A stretch of 64,000 bases of DNA from Croceimicrobium sp963977415 (lineage in GTDB: Bacteria; Bacteroidota; Bacteroidia; Flavobacteriales; Schleiferiaceae). The notes beneath the pieces were generated by a model. That model was not told the DNA's origin and searched no databases. It worked only from the letters and a program-made list of their open reading frames with translations. The stretch is taken from contig CAXBOS010000001.1 in the NCBI GenBank assembly GCA_963977415.1, positions 1-64,000 of the forward strand, given 5' to 3'. Numbering within the stretch: position 1 is the stretch's first letter; the number at the start of each line of letters is the position of its first letter. Shown in pieces: positions 54,849 to 63,672 of the stretch. The position numbers and the translations under genes are program-made.

Positions 54849-57491
54849 GTGAGAGCTTTTTCGTATCTAATTGTACTTCTTATTTCTATTAGTCTACTGC
54901 CGTCTTGTTCTCGGAGTAAAGACACCTTGATCTCTCGTTCTTATCATCGAATGGTAAGTAAATACAATACTTTATTTAATGGTGAGCAGGCTTTGCTAAA
55001 AGCAGAAGCCACCATGAAGACCCAAAATAAAGACGATTTTGATAAGCTTTTAAAAATTTACCCGGGCCGCGACGAACAAGGGGCTAGTGCAGTAAAGCCC
55101 GAACTAGAAAAGGCTATTGAGAAAGGTACCAAGGTAATTACCGAACACTCGATGATGATCGAGAATAAGCAGCGTAACACTTATATAGATGATGCCTACC
55201 TTTTAATGGGCAAAGCGCGTTTTTACGATCGCGACTATATGCTGGCTTTGGAAACTTTTAATTATGCCATTCAAGAATTTCGCGAACCATCTATTCGCAT
55301 GCAGGCAGAACTCTGGGCGGCAAAAACGGAAACTGCACTAGGGAATTTCGTGGCGGCAAAAGAAAGGTTCGAGCGAATTTATAGCGATCGGGTATTATCG
55401 AAGTATATAAACGCGGACGTCTATGCCTCTTTCGCCGAATTAGAGATTGACCAAGATCGCTACCTTAATGCCTATCAGCTTTTAAGCCAAGCGGCCGAAA
55501 AAACTAAAGAAAAAGAAGAGGAACTGCGATGGCTTTATATATGCGGACAATTACAATCTTCTTTAGGTAATGATTTTGAAGCGAGCCAGCTCTTTTTAAA
55601 AGTGATTCGAAAAGGCCCTCCCTACGAATTGCTTTTTAATGCCCAATTGTGGCGTGCGAGAAGTTATGATGTTGATTTAATGGATCGAAGCACAGCCTAC
55701 GAAGAGCTAGAGAAAATGCTCAAGGACGAGAAGAATTTCGACAACCGCGATCGTATTTATTATGTGATGGCGGAAATTGCAAATAAGCTCGATGATTGGG
55801 ATGATCGTGAGACATTCTTGAAAACATCTATTAAAGTAAGTACCCTTAATCAGGTGCAAAAAGCATTGAGTTATTTATGGTTGGCCGAAATCAACTTTAA
55901 GGATCGTTCCTATGAAAATGCGCAAGCATATTACGATAGCACGTATAAAACGCTTCCCCCCGATCATATTAAATACCCAAAGGTTGCCCTGATGCGTAAA
56001 AGCTTAGGTAAACTCGTTGCTAATTTGCAAACAATCTCTTTACAAGATAGTCTTCAAGCTTTAGCTTTAAAAAGCCCAGCAGACCAAGAGGCTGCCGCAA
56101 AAAGAATAATAGAAGAGATTAAAGAAAAAGAGGAAGAAGCCAAAAGAGCTGAAAATGAAGCTTTGGATAATTTAGCCTTTAATGCTTTGAATAATACTGA
56201 TGGTGGCGGACTAAACGGCTTAGCGGGAGTAGGAGCCGCAAACACCGAGTTCTATTTTTACAATCCAACCTTACGATCAAGTGGTGTGGGGATTTTCGTT
56301 ACCAAATGGGGAAATCGAAAGTTAGAAGATAACTGGCGCCGTGGCAATAAGGCTTCCGTGCAAGGCGCTCTTGCAGATGCGCAAAACCAAAATACCGCGC
56401 AATCTAACGGCGATGCAGTTGATGGAGAAAAGGAACTAGATCCGAAGTATGATCCGCAAACCTATTTAGCCAATATCCCGAATAGTCCAGAGCAACTGGA
56501 GGCTTCTAATATCTTAATCCAAAATGCGCTTTTGGATAATAGCATTATTTACAAAGAGGAAATTCAAGATCTCTTGTCGGCAGCAGAAAGTGTACTCGAA
56601 CTATTAAAGCGTTACACTAATTATGCTGCACAAGATCGGGCTTGGTATATTTTATACCGAATTTATACGGTTGCAGAAAATACCGCAGAAGCCAATAAAT
56701 ACCGCGAATTAATTTTAAGTACTTATCCTCAGTCGGAATACGCCTACCTAATCTTAAATGAAGGCAAAGAGGAATTACCCGTAAATGAAAAAGAAGCAAA
56801 AGAGAAGTACCTCGTAGCCTACACGGCTTACGAAGCGAAGGCATATCGTAAAGCGCAAGGCTTGGCAGATGCTGGTTTTGTGGAGTATGAAGAAAGCCGT
56901 TTCGGGGCCAAGTTTTTACTTTTACGTGCTTACGCAGAAGGGGCCCTGCAAAAGAAGGAAGATCTAATTGCTACTTTAAAGAAGGTCTTGGAGCGATATC
57001 CGCGTACCGACGAATCCGCAGAAGCGAAAAAAATATTAGATGTTATCGACGATCAAGCTTCGGGGGAAGAGAATGGCGATGGCAAAAAGGGCAAAGAGGA
57101 TGGCTTTAGTTATAAAACCGATTTTAGCAATCAGCACCGTTATGTGCTGGTGGTTCCCAACAACGCCGGGGCCGGTGTAAATGAGATAAACATAAAACTT
57201 GCAAACTTTAATGGTAAATACTACCCTAATGATAAGTTGCTGGTTAAAAGTGTTTTAATGGGCTTAGAACAGAATGTTGTTATGGTAAGTGGCTTGGCCA
57301 ATAAAGTACGTGCAGAACAGTACTACCAGACCCTCAATAATGAGAAGTATTTGGACAAGGAGCTTTTATCTATTGATTTTAAACAATTTGTGATTTCAAA
57401 TGCTAATTTTGCAGAGTTTTACAAGAGGCAGGACCTAGAGGGTTATTTAACTTTCTTTAATAGCCAATATCTAAAAAAAGCGGAAAAATAA
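54849..57491 (+). CDS. sprE: T9SS lipoprotein SprE/PorW
   Basis: 880 residues starting at GTG 54849, lipobox LLPSC (Cys20). Then the family mark RMVSKYNTLFNGEQALLKAE, followed by TPR-type helices up to about 400, a low-complexity stretch with many Lys/Glu, and a C-terminal part containing a strongly conserved block YVLVVPNNAGAGVNEINIKL. SprE/PorW is needed for type IX secretion and gliding in Flavobacterium and Porphyromonas. Its stop overlaps the start of the bactofilin gene. Supports the view that this organism uses T9SS. Confidence 0.88.
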   Translation: MRAFSYLIVLLISISLLPSCSRSKDTLISRSYHRMVSKYNTLFNGEQALLKAEATMKTQNKDDFDKLLKIYPGRDEQGASAVKPELEKAIEKGTKVITEHSMMIENKQRNTYIDDAYLLMGKARFYDRDYMLALETFNYAIQEFREPSIRMQAELWAAKTETALGNFVAAKERFERIYSDRVLSKYINADVYASFAELEIDQDRYLNAYQLLSQAAEKTKEKEEELRWLYICGQLQSSLGNDFEASQLFLKVIRKGPPYELLFNAQLWRARSYDVDLMDRSTAYEELEKMLKDEKNFDNRDRIYYVMAEIANKLDDWDDRETFLKTSIKVSTLNQVQKALSYLWLAEINFKDRSYENAQAYYDSTYKTLPPDHIKYPKVALMRKSLGKLVANLQTISLQDSLQALALKSPADQEAAAKRIIEEIKEKEEEAKRAENEALDNLAFNALNNTDGGGLNGLAGVGAANTEFYFYNPTLRSSGVGIFVTKWGNRKLEDNWRRGNKASVQGALADAQNQNTAQSNGDAVDGEKELDPKYDPQTYLANIPNSPEQLEASNILIQNALLDNSIIYKEEIQDLLSAAESVLELLKRYTNYAAQDRAWYILYRIYTVAENTAEANKYRELILSTYPQSEYAYLILNEGKEELPVNEKEAKEKYLVAYTAYEAKAYRKAQGLADAGFVEYEESRFGAKFLLLRAYAEGALQKKEDLIATLKKVLERYPRTDESAEAKKILDVIDDQASGEENGDGKKGKEDGFSYKTDFSNQHRYVLVVPNNAGAGVNEINIKLANFNGKYYPNDKLLVKSVLMGLEQNVVMVSGLANKVRAEQYYQTLNNEKYLDKELLSIDFKQFVISNANFAEFYKRQDLEGYLTFFNSQYLKKAEK

Positions 57492-57907
57492 TGATGAGAA
57501 AATCCAAAGATCCCGTAACCGGGGGAAGTAGTAGTAATAGAATTTTACAAGGCACCAGTATTGAAGGCGAAGTGGTTTCAGATGGCGACTTCCGCGTAGA
57601 TGGCACTATTAAAGGGAATATCGTTATTGCTGGAAAATTAGTGGTAGGAGAGAAAGGTCATGTTAATGGGGATATTAAATGCGGCTCAGCCACCATTTCT
57701 GGAAAGTTAGAAGGTAAACTTGTGGTAGAAGAACTTTTAAGTTTAGAGGATAGTGCAGTAGTAGAAGGTGATATCTTCACTATGAAATTATCGATACAAC
57801 CTGGTGCAGAGTTTAGCGGATCCTGCAAGATGGGCGCCGTGGTGCGCGAAATATCTAAAAATGAGTCCCAAAAGGCCGAAGGAAAAAGAGCAGAAAAAGT
57901 CTCTTAA
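57491..57907 (+). CDS. Bactofilin (polymer-forming cytoskeletal protein)
   Basis: 138 residues. The bactofilin beta-helix is visible as repeats such as GTSIEGEVVSDGDFRVDGTI, GNIVIAGKLVVGEKGHVNGD and CGSATISGKLEGKL. Forms filaments without nucleotide. A disordered, charged C-terminus overlaps the next gene in another frame. Joined to sprE by a 1-base overlap, so SprE and bactofilin may act together at the envelope. Confidence 0.92.
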   Translation: MMRKSKDPVTGGSSSNRILQGTSIEGEVVSDGDFRVDGTIKGNIVIAGKLVVGEKGHVNGDIKCGSATISGKLEGKLVVEELLSLEDSAVVEGDIFTMKLSIQPGAEFSGSCKMGAVVREISKNESQKAEGKRAEKVS

Positions 57908-58094
57908 GAGCTATATGCAGGTAACCAGCTCTGTTTTTCAAATGGGTGCTTTAATTGCCTTAGGAGCTTATGGTGGCAAGTATCTAGATAAAGAATACAG
58001 CTTAGATAAAGCTTGGTTTACTATGCTGGGTACCTTAGTAGGGTTAGCCGCTGGTCTTTACATGGTTTTAAAAACCCTCAATTCAAAATCTTAA
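57861..58094 (+). CDS. atpZ: AtpZ/AtpI-family membrane protein
   Basis: 77 residues from the ATG at 57861 (MSPKRPKEKEQKKSLKSYMQ), two membrane segments with the Gly-rich pattern VFQMGALIALGAYGGKYLDK and LGTLVGLAAGLYMVL. This arrangement is typical of the small protein preceding Bacteroidota ATP synthase operons. The first 47 bases lie inside the bactofilin gene in another frame. Confidence 0.8.
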   Translation: MSPKRPKEKEQKKSLKSYMQVTSSVFQMGALIALGAYGGKYLDKEYSLDKAWFTMLGTLVGLAAGLYMVLKTLNSKS

Positions 58095-58108
58095 CTTTCT
58101 CGCTTTTC

Positions 58109-58495
58109 ATGCTGAAAATATTGCTGCGTAGGCCAATTCTAACATTATTTGTAACTCTCAGCTTCGCCTTAGTAGCCCATGCCTTTTATTTACAAGGACA
58201 GGGCTTGGACTTAAGCACCTTCCGAACTTGGCAGGCTTATCTTATTAATTTCAGCTTAGCTTCTTTAATTATATTTATTCTCGGCCGCTTACCCGAGCGC
58301 ATGCAGGGCAATCAAGGCTTTGTATTTATGATTGGAAGCGCAATTAAGTTCCTTTTTTTCTTTATTTTTTTCTATCCGTTCTTTAAGGAAGATGGCGAGA
58401 TTCAAAACATAGAATTTGCTTCCTTTTTTTTACCATATTCTATCTCATTGAGCATCAAAACTTTGCTTTTATTGGTAAAGCTGAACAAAGCCTAA
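58109..58495 (+). CDS. AtpI-like membrane protein upstream of atpB
   Basis: 128 residues from the ATG at 58109, four hydrophobic segments, no clear motifs (start MLKILLRRPILTLFVTLSFA). By position it should be the small assembly-type protein (AtpI-like) of the ATP synthase operon. Weak sequence conservation makes the family name an inference. Confidence 0.55.
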   Translation: MLKILLRRPILTLFVTLSFALVAHAFYLQGQGLDLSTFRTWQAYLINFSLASLIIFILGRLPERMQGNQGFVFMIGSAIKFLFFFIFFYPFFKEDGEIQNIEFASFFLPYSISLSIKTLLLLVKLNKA

Positions 58496-58549
58496 AGGGC
58501 TGGAATAAAAAAGAGGGAAAATTTATATAGGTCAGAATGCAATAATGTG

Positions 58550-58557
58550 TACTTTTG
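58550..58557 (+). promoter_or_regulatory. Probable -7 promoter element before atpB
   Basis: TACTTTTG matches TAnnTTTG. It gives the operon a second start independent of sprE transcription and favours the atpB ATG at 58592 over 58571. Confidence 0.5.
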
Positions 58558-58591
58558 CGCTGATTTTTAAATGACCCCTGAAAGCCGAGTT

Positions 58592-59668
58592 ATGATGACT
58601 AAAAGATTCGGATTCTTAGTCCTTATGTTCTCTTTTTTGATGTCCACTTCAATGATGGCATCCGATTCTCACAGTGAAAGCGGTGAGCTTTCGATTAAAG
58701 AGCAAATTAAAAAGGATATAGATCACCACTTAAAAGACTCGCACAGTTTCCATCTGTGGGGCGATCACGACAAAGGAACTGCCGTAGGTTTTCCTCTACC
58801 AATTATTCTTTGGGATGGTCAACTGCATTTTTTCTCTTCTTCTGAGTTTCACCACCATGATAATGGTGTAGTGGAAAGTAAGGGAACCTTTTTTAAGGAG
58901 TATCATAGTAAGATTTACATTACCGATGCAGAAGGAACTATTAACTATGGTGAAAATCATTTTGTTTCAAATGAAAAGCCAATCGATTTTTCGATCACTA
59001 AAAATGTGTTCAGTCTAATCATAATCTCTGCCTTAATTTTTTGGATTTTTAGCACGGTAGCAAAGAGATACAAAAACGACCCTGTTCCTCGTGGCATGGC
59101 TAAAATCTTTGAACCTCTAGTGATTTTTGTAAGAGATGAAATTGCTATTCCCAATATTGGTGAGAAGCATTATAAGAAGTACATGAATTACCTATTAACG
59201 GTATTCTTTTTCATCTGGATGGTTAACTTATTTGGTCAAACGCCTTTAGGAATTAACATTACCGGTAACATCGCGATTACTTTCGCTTTAGCCTTAATTA
59301 CCTTCTTAATCACCACTTTTACTGCTAATAAGAACTACTGGGGTCATATCTTTTGGATGCCAGGCGTGCCTTATTTAATGCGTGTGGTTTTAGCCCCGAT
59401 TGAAGTTTTAGGTATGTTTATTAAGCCTTTTGCTTTATTAATTCGTCTTTATGCAAACATTTCTGCGGGTCACGTAGTAATCATGAGTATTATCGGATTG
59501 CTATTTGTGTTTCAAAACTGGTTTGCTCGCGGAGCTTTCTTAGGCTTAGGCTTATTCCTTTCGGTTATAGAATTATTAGTTGCCTTTTTACAGGCGTATA
59601 TTTTCACCATGTTGTCGGCTCTTTACTTCGGAAGCGCAGTAGAAGAGCATCATCATGATGATCATTAA
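58592..59668 (+). CDS. atpB: ATP synthase F0 subunit a
   Basis: 358 residues. I prefer the ATG at 58592, since it gives a signal peptide (MMTKRFGFLVLMFSFLMSTS) and a normal leader after the -7 element; 58571 is possible. A long periplasmic N-terminal part rich in His is characteristic of Bacteroidota AtpB. Proton-channel Arg lies in FALLIRLYANISAGHVVI. Part of F0 in the inner membrane. Confidence 0.94.
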   Translation: MMTKRFGFLVLMFSFLMSTSMMASDSHSESGELSIKEQIKKDIDHHLKDSHSFHLWGDHDKGTAVGFPLPIILWDGQLHFFSSSEFHHHDNGVVESKGTFFKEYHSKIYITDAEGTINYGENHFVSNEKPIDFSITKNVFSLIIISALIFWIFSTVAKRYKNDPVPRGMAKIFEPLVIFVRDEIAIPNIGEKHYKKYMNYLLTVFFFIWMVNLFGQTPLGINITGNIAITFALALITFLITTFTANKNYWGHIFWMPGVPYLMRVVLAPIEVLGMFIKPFALLIRLYANISAGHVVIMSIIGLLFVFQNWFARGAFLGLGLFLSVIELLVAFLQAYIFTMLSALYFGSAVEEHHHDDH

Positions 59669-59699
59669 GATTTTTATTAATGCTTAAATTTCACAAACC

Positions 59700-59891
59700 A
59701 TGGAAATTCCAACTATTGTAGGTGCAGGTTTGATCGTAATTGGTGTAGGTATGGGTATTGGCCGTATCGGTGGTTCCGCAATGGAAGCTATCGCTCGTCA
59801 ACCAGAAGCATCAGGTAAGATCCAAAGTGCAATGATTATTGCTGCTGCCCTTATCGAAGGTATTGGTTTCGCTGCTTTATTTGCTGCGTAA
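59700..59891 (+). CDS. atpE: ATP synthase F0 subunit c
   Basis: 63 residues, two membrane helices. Loop RQPEASGKIQ, ion-binding Glu in AAALIEGIGFAALF. The residues after Glu are Gly-Ile, not Ser or Thr, and no Gln is in the first helix near the ion site, so this is the proton-type, not the sodium-type, ring. Followed by a strong hairpin at 59902. Confidence 0.95.
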   Translation: MEIPTIVGAGLIVIGVGMGIGRIGGSAMEAIARQPEASGKIQSAMIIAAALIEGIGFAALFAA

Positions 59892-59901
59892 CTTACCAAA
59901 T

Positions 59902-59945
59902 ACCGAAAACTGTAGGGGTTGCCTGCAGTTTTCGGTTAATTTTTT
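59902..59945 (+). terminator. Attenuator-like hairpin between atpE and atpF
   Basis: A 15-bp stem (ACCGAAAACTGTAGG with CCTGCAGTTTTCGGT, one G-U pair), 5-base loop, followed by TAATTTTTT. It has all features of an intrinsic terminator but lies inside the operon, so transcription must partly pass. It may raise atpE mRNA over the downstream genes or block 3' exonucleases. Confidence 0.75.
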
Positions 59946-59970
59946 ACAAAACGGATCAAAATAGAAGAAA

Positions 59971-60471
59971 GTGGAAAAGCTTATAAATGATTTTTCGGTA
60001 GGGTTGTTCTTTTGGCAAACCTTATTGTTTTTAGCACTATTGTTTCTTTTGCGTAAATACGCTTGGAAACCTATTATGGAAGCGGTTGATAGCCGTGAGA
60101 AAAACATTGAGGATTCTTTAGCTTCAGCAGAAAAGGCACGCGCCGAAATGGAGCGTCTTCAGTCTGACAATCAAAGAATCTTAGCCGAGGCTCGTGCCGA
60201 GCGAGATGGTATTCTAAAAGAAGCTCGTGAGATTAAAGATAAGATGATTAGTGACGCGAAAGCGGAAGCATCCGAACAAGCCTCCAAAGTTATCGCATCT
60301 GCCAAAGAGCAAATCAATAACGAAAAGATGGCCGCGATTACCGACCTTCGCAATCAAGTGGCAGAAATGTCTATTGAAATTGCAGAGATGGTATTGAAAA
60401 GAGAATTGTCAGATAAGGATAAACAAGGTGCCTTTGTAAAAGAGCAACTTGCTAACTTCAAAATGAACTAA
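59971..60471 (+). CDS. atpF: ATP synthase F0 subunit b
   Basis: 166 residues starting at GTG 59971 (MEKLINDFSVGLFFWQTLLF). One N-terminal membrane helix, then a long amphipathic coiled coil (ALARE-type heptads such as AEARAERDGILKEAREIKDK). Stator stalk linking F0 and F1. atpH starts 1 base after its stop. Confidence 0.94.
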   Translation: MEKLINDFSVGLFFWQTLLFLALLFLLRKYAWKPIMEAVDSREKNIEDSLASAEKARAEMERLQSDNQRILAEARAERDGILKEAREIKDKMISDAKAEASEQASKVIASAKEQINNEKMAAITDLRNQVAEMSIEIAEMVLKRELSDKDKQGAFVKEQLANFKMN

Positions 60472-60472
60472 C

Positions 60473-61030
60473 ATGGTTGTAACCAAGTTAGCTAGAGTAT
60501 ACGCCAAAGCGCTAATTGATTTAGCCAAGGAGCAAAACTCGGTAGATGCAGTTAAGGCGGATATGGACTTAATTTCTTCGACCTTAGGCGCCTCGCGTGA
60601 CCTTAGAGTAATGCTAAAAAGCCCTATCGTTAGAGCCGACAAAAAGAAAGCTATTCTTCTAGAAATATTTCAAGGAAAGATTTCCGATTTAAGCGGACGC
60701 TTCTTAGGAATAGTTGTAGGACATAGTCGTGAATCGTCTTTAGCAGAAATGTGCGAAGCATACCAAGTGATGTTTCTCGAGTTTAAAGGCATTGAAAAGG
60801 TTACTGTTACTACAGCTTACCAACTTTCCGAAAAAGAAATAGCAGAGGTTATCAAAAAAGCCGAAAGCTTAAGTGGTAAGAAAGTACAGTTGGAAGAGAA
60901 GATAGACGAGTCTATCATTGGGGGTATGATATTACGCGTTAAAGATCAACGCTTTAATGGTAGTATCGCTCATCAATTAAAAAGCCTAAAACGCGAGTTC
61001 CGGGCGAATCATTATATCAAAGAATTTTAA
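60473..61030 (+). CDS. atpH: ATP synthase F1 subunit delta
   Basis: 185 residues. N-terminal helical bundle (KLARVYAKALIDLAKEQNS) and the C-terminal family mark KIDESIIGGMILRVKDQRFNG. Joins the stator to F1. In the atp operon. Confidence 0.95.
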   Translation: MVVTKLARVYAKALIDLAKEQNSVDAVKADMDLISSTLGASRDLRVMLKSPIVRADKKKAILLEIFQGKISDLSGRFLGIVVGHSRESSLAEMCEAYQVMFLEFKGIEKVTVTTAYQLSEKEIAEVIKKAESLSGKKVQLEEKIDESIIGGMILRVKDQRFNGSIAHQLKSLKREFRANHYIKEF

Positions 61031-61052
61031 GGAATTTATAACCTCAAGCAAA

Positions 61053-62627
61053 ATGGCTGAAGTAAAATCCGCTGAAGTATCAGCAATCTTAAGGAATCAA
61101 CTATCTGGATACAAAACAGAAGCAGATCTCGAAGAAGTAGGTACCATCTTACAAGTAGGTGACGGTATTGCCCGTGCCTATGGTTTAAATAACGCACAAG
61201 CAGGTGAACTTGTAGAATTTGACTCAGGTTTAAGAGGTATTGTATTAAACCTAGAACAAGACAATGTTGGTATTGTACTTTTAGGTGCAGATGCCAATAT
61301 TAAAGAGGGTTCAAACGTAAAACGTACTGGCCAAATCGCATCTGTTAATGTAGGTGAAGGTATGGTTGGTCGTGTGGTAGATACCTTAGGTACTCCAATT
61401 GATGGTAAAGGACCAATCGAAGGTGAAACTTTCGAAATGCCTTTAGAGCGTAAAGCGCCAGGTGTAATTTACCGCCAGCCAGTAACCGAGCCTTTACAAA
61501 CAGGTATCAAGGCGATCGACGCGATGATTCCAGTAGGTCGTGGTCAGCGTGAGCTTATTATTGGTGACCGTCAAACGGGTAAATCAACCGTTGCGATTGA
61601 TACCATTATCAACCAAAAAGAATTTTACGATGCAGGTGAGCCAGTATTCTGTATCTATGTAGCGATTGGACAAAAAGGTTCTACCGTTGCAGGTATCGTA
61701 AAAACTCTAGAAGAAAAAGGAGCAATGGACTACACCGTAGTTGTTGCAGCTAACGCTTCTGATCCTGCACCAATGCAGTTTTATGCTCCATTTACCGGTG
61801 CTGCCGTAGGTGAATACTTCCGTGATACAGGTCGTCCTGCTTTAATTGTATATGATGATTTATCGAAGCAAGCGGTAGCTTACCGTGAGGTTTCTCTTTT
61901 ATTACGTCGTCCTCCAGGTCGCGAAGCATACCCTGGTGATGTATTTTACCTTCACTCTCGTTTATTAGAGCGTGCGGCTAAAGTTATCTCTGATGATACA
62001 GTAGCACGTAATATGAACGATTTACCTCCTTCATTAAAGGATAAGGTAAAAGGAGGCGGCTCTTTAACAGCTCTTCCGATTATCGAAACTCAAGCAGGTG
62101 ACGTATCGGCTTATATCCCAACAAACGTAATTTCTATTACAGACGGACAGATTTTCTTAGAGTCGGATTTATTCAACTCAGGCGTACGTCCTGCGATTAA
62201 CGTGGGTATTTCGGTTTCACGTGTGGGTGGTAATGCGCAAATTAAGTCTATGAAAAAGGTATCAGGTACCTTAAAATTAGACCAAGCTCAATACCGTGAA
62301 TTAGAAGCTTTTGCAAAATTCGGTTCTGATCTTGACGCGGCTACTATGTCGGTAATTAACAAAGGTCAACGTAACGTAGAAATTTTAAAGCAAGGTGTTA
62401 ACTCTCCCCTTCCGGTAGAAAAGCAAGCAGCCATTATTTACGTTGGAACGAAAGCTTTATTAAACAAGGTTCCCGTTAATAAGATTAGAGAGTTCGAAGT
62501 AGAATTCTTAGATTATATGGATAACAAGCACCGCGATGTTTTAGATCAGCTAAAAGCGGGTAAGCTTACACCAGAAATTACTGGAACTATAGAGAAGGTT
62601 GCTAAAGAATTAGCAGCAAAATATTAG
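61053..62627 (+). CDS. atpA: ATP synthase F1 subunit alpha
   Basis: 524 residues. P-loop GDRQTGKSTVAIDT, arginine finger region SVSRVGGNAQIKSMKKVSGT. Non-catalytic nucleotide site of F1. Codon use is highly biased, typical of a strongly expressed gene. Confidence 0.98.
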   Translation: MAEVKSAEVSAILRNQLSGYKTEADLEEVGTILQVGDGIARAYGLNNAQAGELVEFDSGLRGIVLNLEQDNVGIVLLGADANIKEGSNVKRTGQIASVNVGEGMVGRVVDTLGTPIDGKGPIEGETFEMPLERKAPGVIYRQPVTEPLQTGIKAIDAMIPVGRGQRELIIGDRQTGKSTVAIDTIINQKEFYDAGEPVFCIYVAIGQKGSTVAGIVKTLEEKGAMDYTVVVAANASDPAPMQFYAPFTGAAVGEYFRDTGRPALIVYDDLSKQAVAYREVSLLLRRPPGREAYPGDVFYLHSRLLERAAKVISDDTVARNMNDLPPSLKDKVKGGGSLTALPIIETQAGDVSAYIPTNVISITDGQIFLESDLFNSGVRPAINVGISVSRVGGNAQIKSMKKVSGTLKLDQAQYRELEAFAKFGSDLDAATMSVINKGQRNVEILKQGVNSPLPVEKQAAIIYVGTKALLNKVPVNKIREFEVEFLDYMDNKHRDVLDQLKAGKLTPEITGTIEKVAKELAAKY

Positions 62628-62637
62628 AAAAGAATTA

Positions 62638-62660
62638 GGAAAGAGCCATAAGCTCTTTCC
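62638..62660 (+). other. Intercistronic hairpin between atpA and atpG
   Basis: Perfect 9-bp stem GGAAAGAGC/GCTCTTTCC with a CATAA loop, 21 bases before the atpG ATG. No real U-tract, so probably an mRNA stability or processing element rather than a terminator. Confidence 0.65.
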
Positions 62661-62680
62661 CCTTCTTTAAACCTTGTATT

Positions 62681-63550
62681 ATGGCCAATTTAAAAGAATT
62701 ACGTAATCGCATTACCTCGGTAGGTAGTACCATGCAAATCACTTCTGCAATGAAGATGGTTTCTGCTGCCAAATTGAAAAGAGCTCAGGACGCGATTACC
62801 CAGCTAAGACCATACGCTCAGAAGATTGAGGAAATCTTAGTGAATGTAAGTGCTACCCTTGATTCTTCTGAAGGCCCTTACAGTCGTCAAACTGAAGATG
62901 TAAAGAAAGTACTGATTGTAGCCATTTCTTCTAACCGTGGATTATGCGGTGCTTTTAATGCCAACGTGGTGAAACGTGTAATGGTCTATAAAAATGAAAC
63001 ATCCGCACAGGTTGACATTTTTAGCATGGGTAAAAAAGCGGCCGAGATTTTAACCAAAAGAGGCGCAGGAAAACCGGTTGGTGATCGCAATACGATCTAT
63101 GAAGATTTGAGTTTCGCTAATGCATCTGCTGTAGCAGAAATGTTAATGGAGAAATTCTTATCCGGAGAGTATGACCGTATAGAATTGGTTTATAATCAGT
63201 TTGTTAATGCCGCTAATCAGTCGGTACAATGCGAACAGTTCTTACCGATCCGCGAAAGCAAACTAGAAGAAGGACAACAAGCTTCAGGAGAGTATCTTTA
63301 TGAGCCGGCAAAAGAAGAAATTTTAGAAGACTTAATTCCTAAGTCGTTAAAAATACAAGTCTTCAAAGCTCTTTTAGATAGCCAAGCTTCAGAGCACGGC
63401 GCTCGAATGACTGCTATGCATAAAGCCACGGATAATGCCGATGAACTTAGAAAAGCCCTTAGCTTAGAATACAACAAAGCTCGCCAAGCGGCCATTACTA
63501 ATGAAATCTTAGAGATCGTAGGTGGTGCCAACGCTTTGGAAGAAGCCTAA
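62681..63550 (+). CDS. atpG: ATP synthase F1 subunit gamma
   Basis: 289 residues. N-terminal helix LRNRITSVGSTMQITSAMKM, mid-part SSNRGLCGAFNANV, and C-terminal ARMTAMHKATDNADEL. Rotor shaft of F1. Last gene before the terminator; atpD and atpC are not found here, as in other Bacteroidota where they lie elsewhere. Confidence 0.97.
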   Translation: MANLKELRNRITSVGSTMQITSAMKMVSAAKLKRAQDAITQLRPYAQKIEEILVNVSATLDSSEGPYSRQTEDVKKVLIVAISSNRGLCGAFNANVVKRVMVYKNETSAQVDIFSMGKKAAEILTKRGAGKPVGDRNTIYEDLSFANASAVAEMLMEKFLSGEYDRIELVYNQFVNAANQSVQCEQFLPIRESKLEEGQQASGEYLYEPAKEEILEDLIPKSLKIQVFKALLDSQASEHGARMTAMHKATDNADELRKALSLEYNKARQAAITNEILEIVGGANALEEA

Positions 63551-63570
63551 ATCACTTTTTAAATTATAAT

Positions 63571-63600
63571 AAAACCCTCTACTTCGGTAGGGGGTTTTTT
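63571..63600 (+). terminator. Terminator of the atp operon
   Basis: Stem AAACCCTCTAC/GTAGGGGGTTT with a C(TTCG)G tetraloop and a run of T. Marks the end of the operon. Confidence 0.95.
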
Positions 63601-63672
63601 GTTTTAGCAGAACCTAAAATTTGCCTGATTCTAAGGATTAGATGGCGCGTTATTTGCTACCTTTCCCCTGCA

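Noticed and set aside
59700..59891. Sodium-type ATP synthase
   Set aside because: The c subunit lacks the Gln and the Ser/Thr after the ion-binding Glu that sodium-type rings have.
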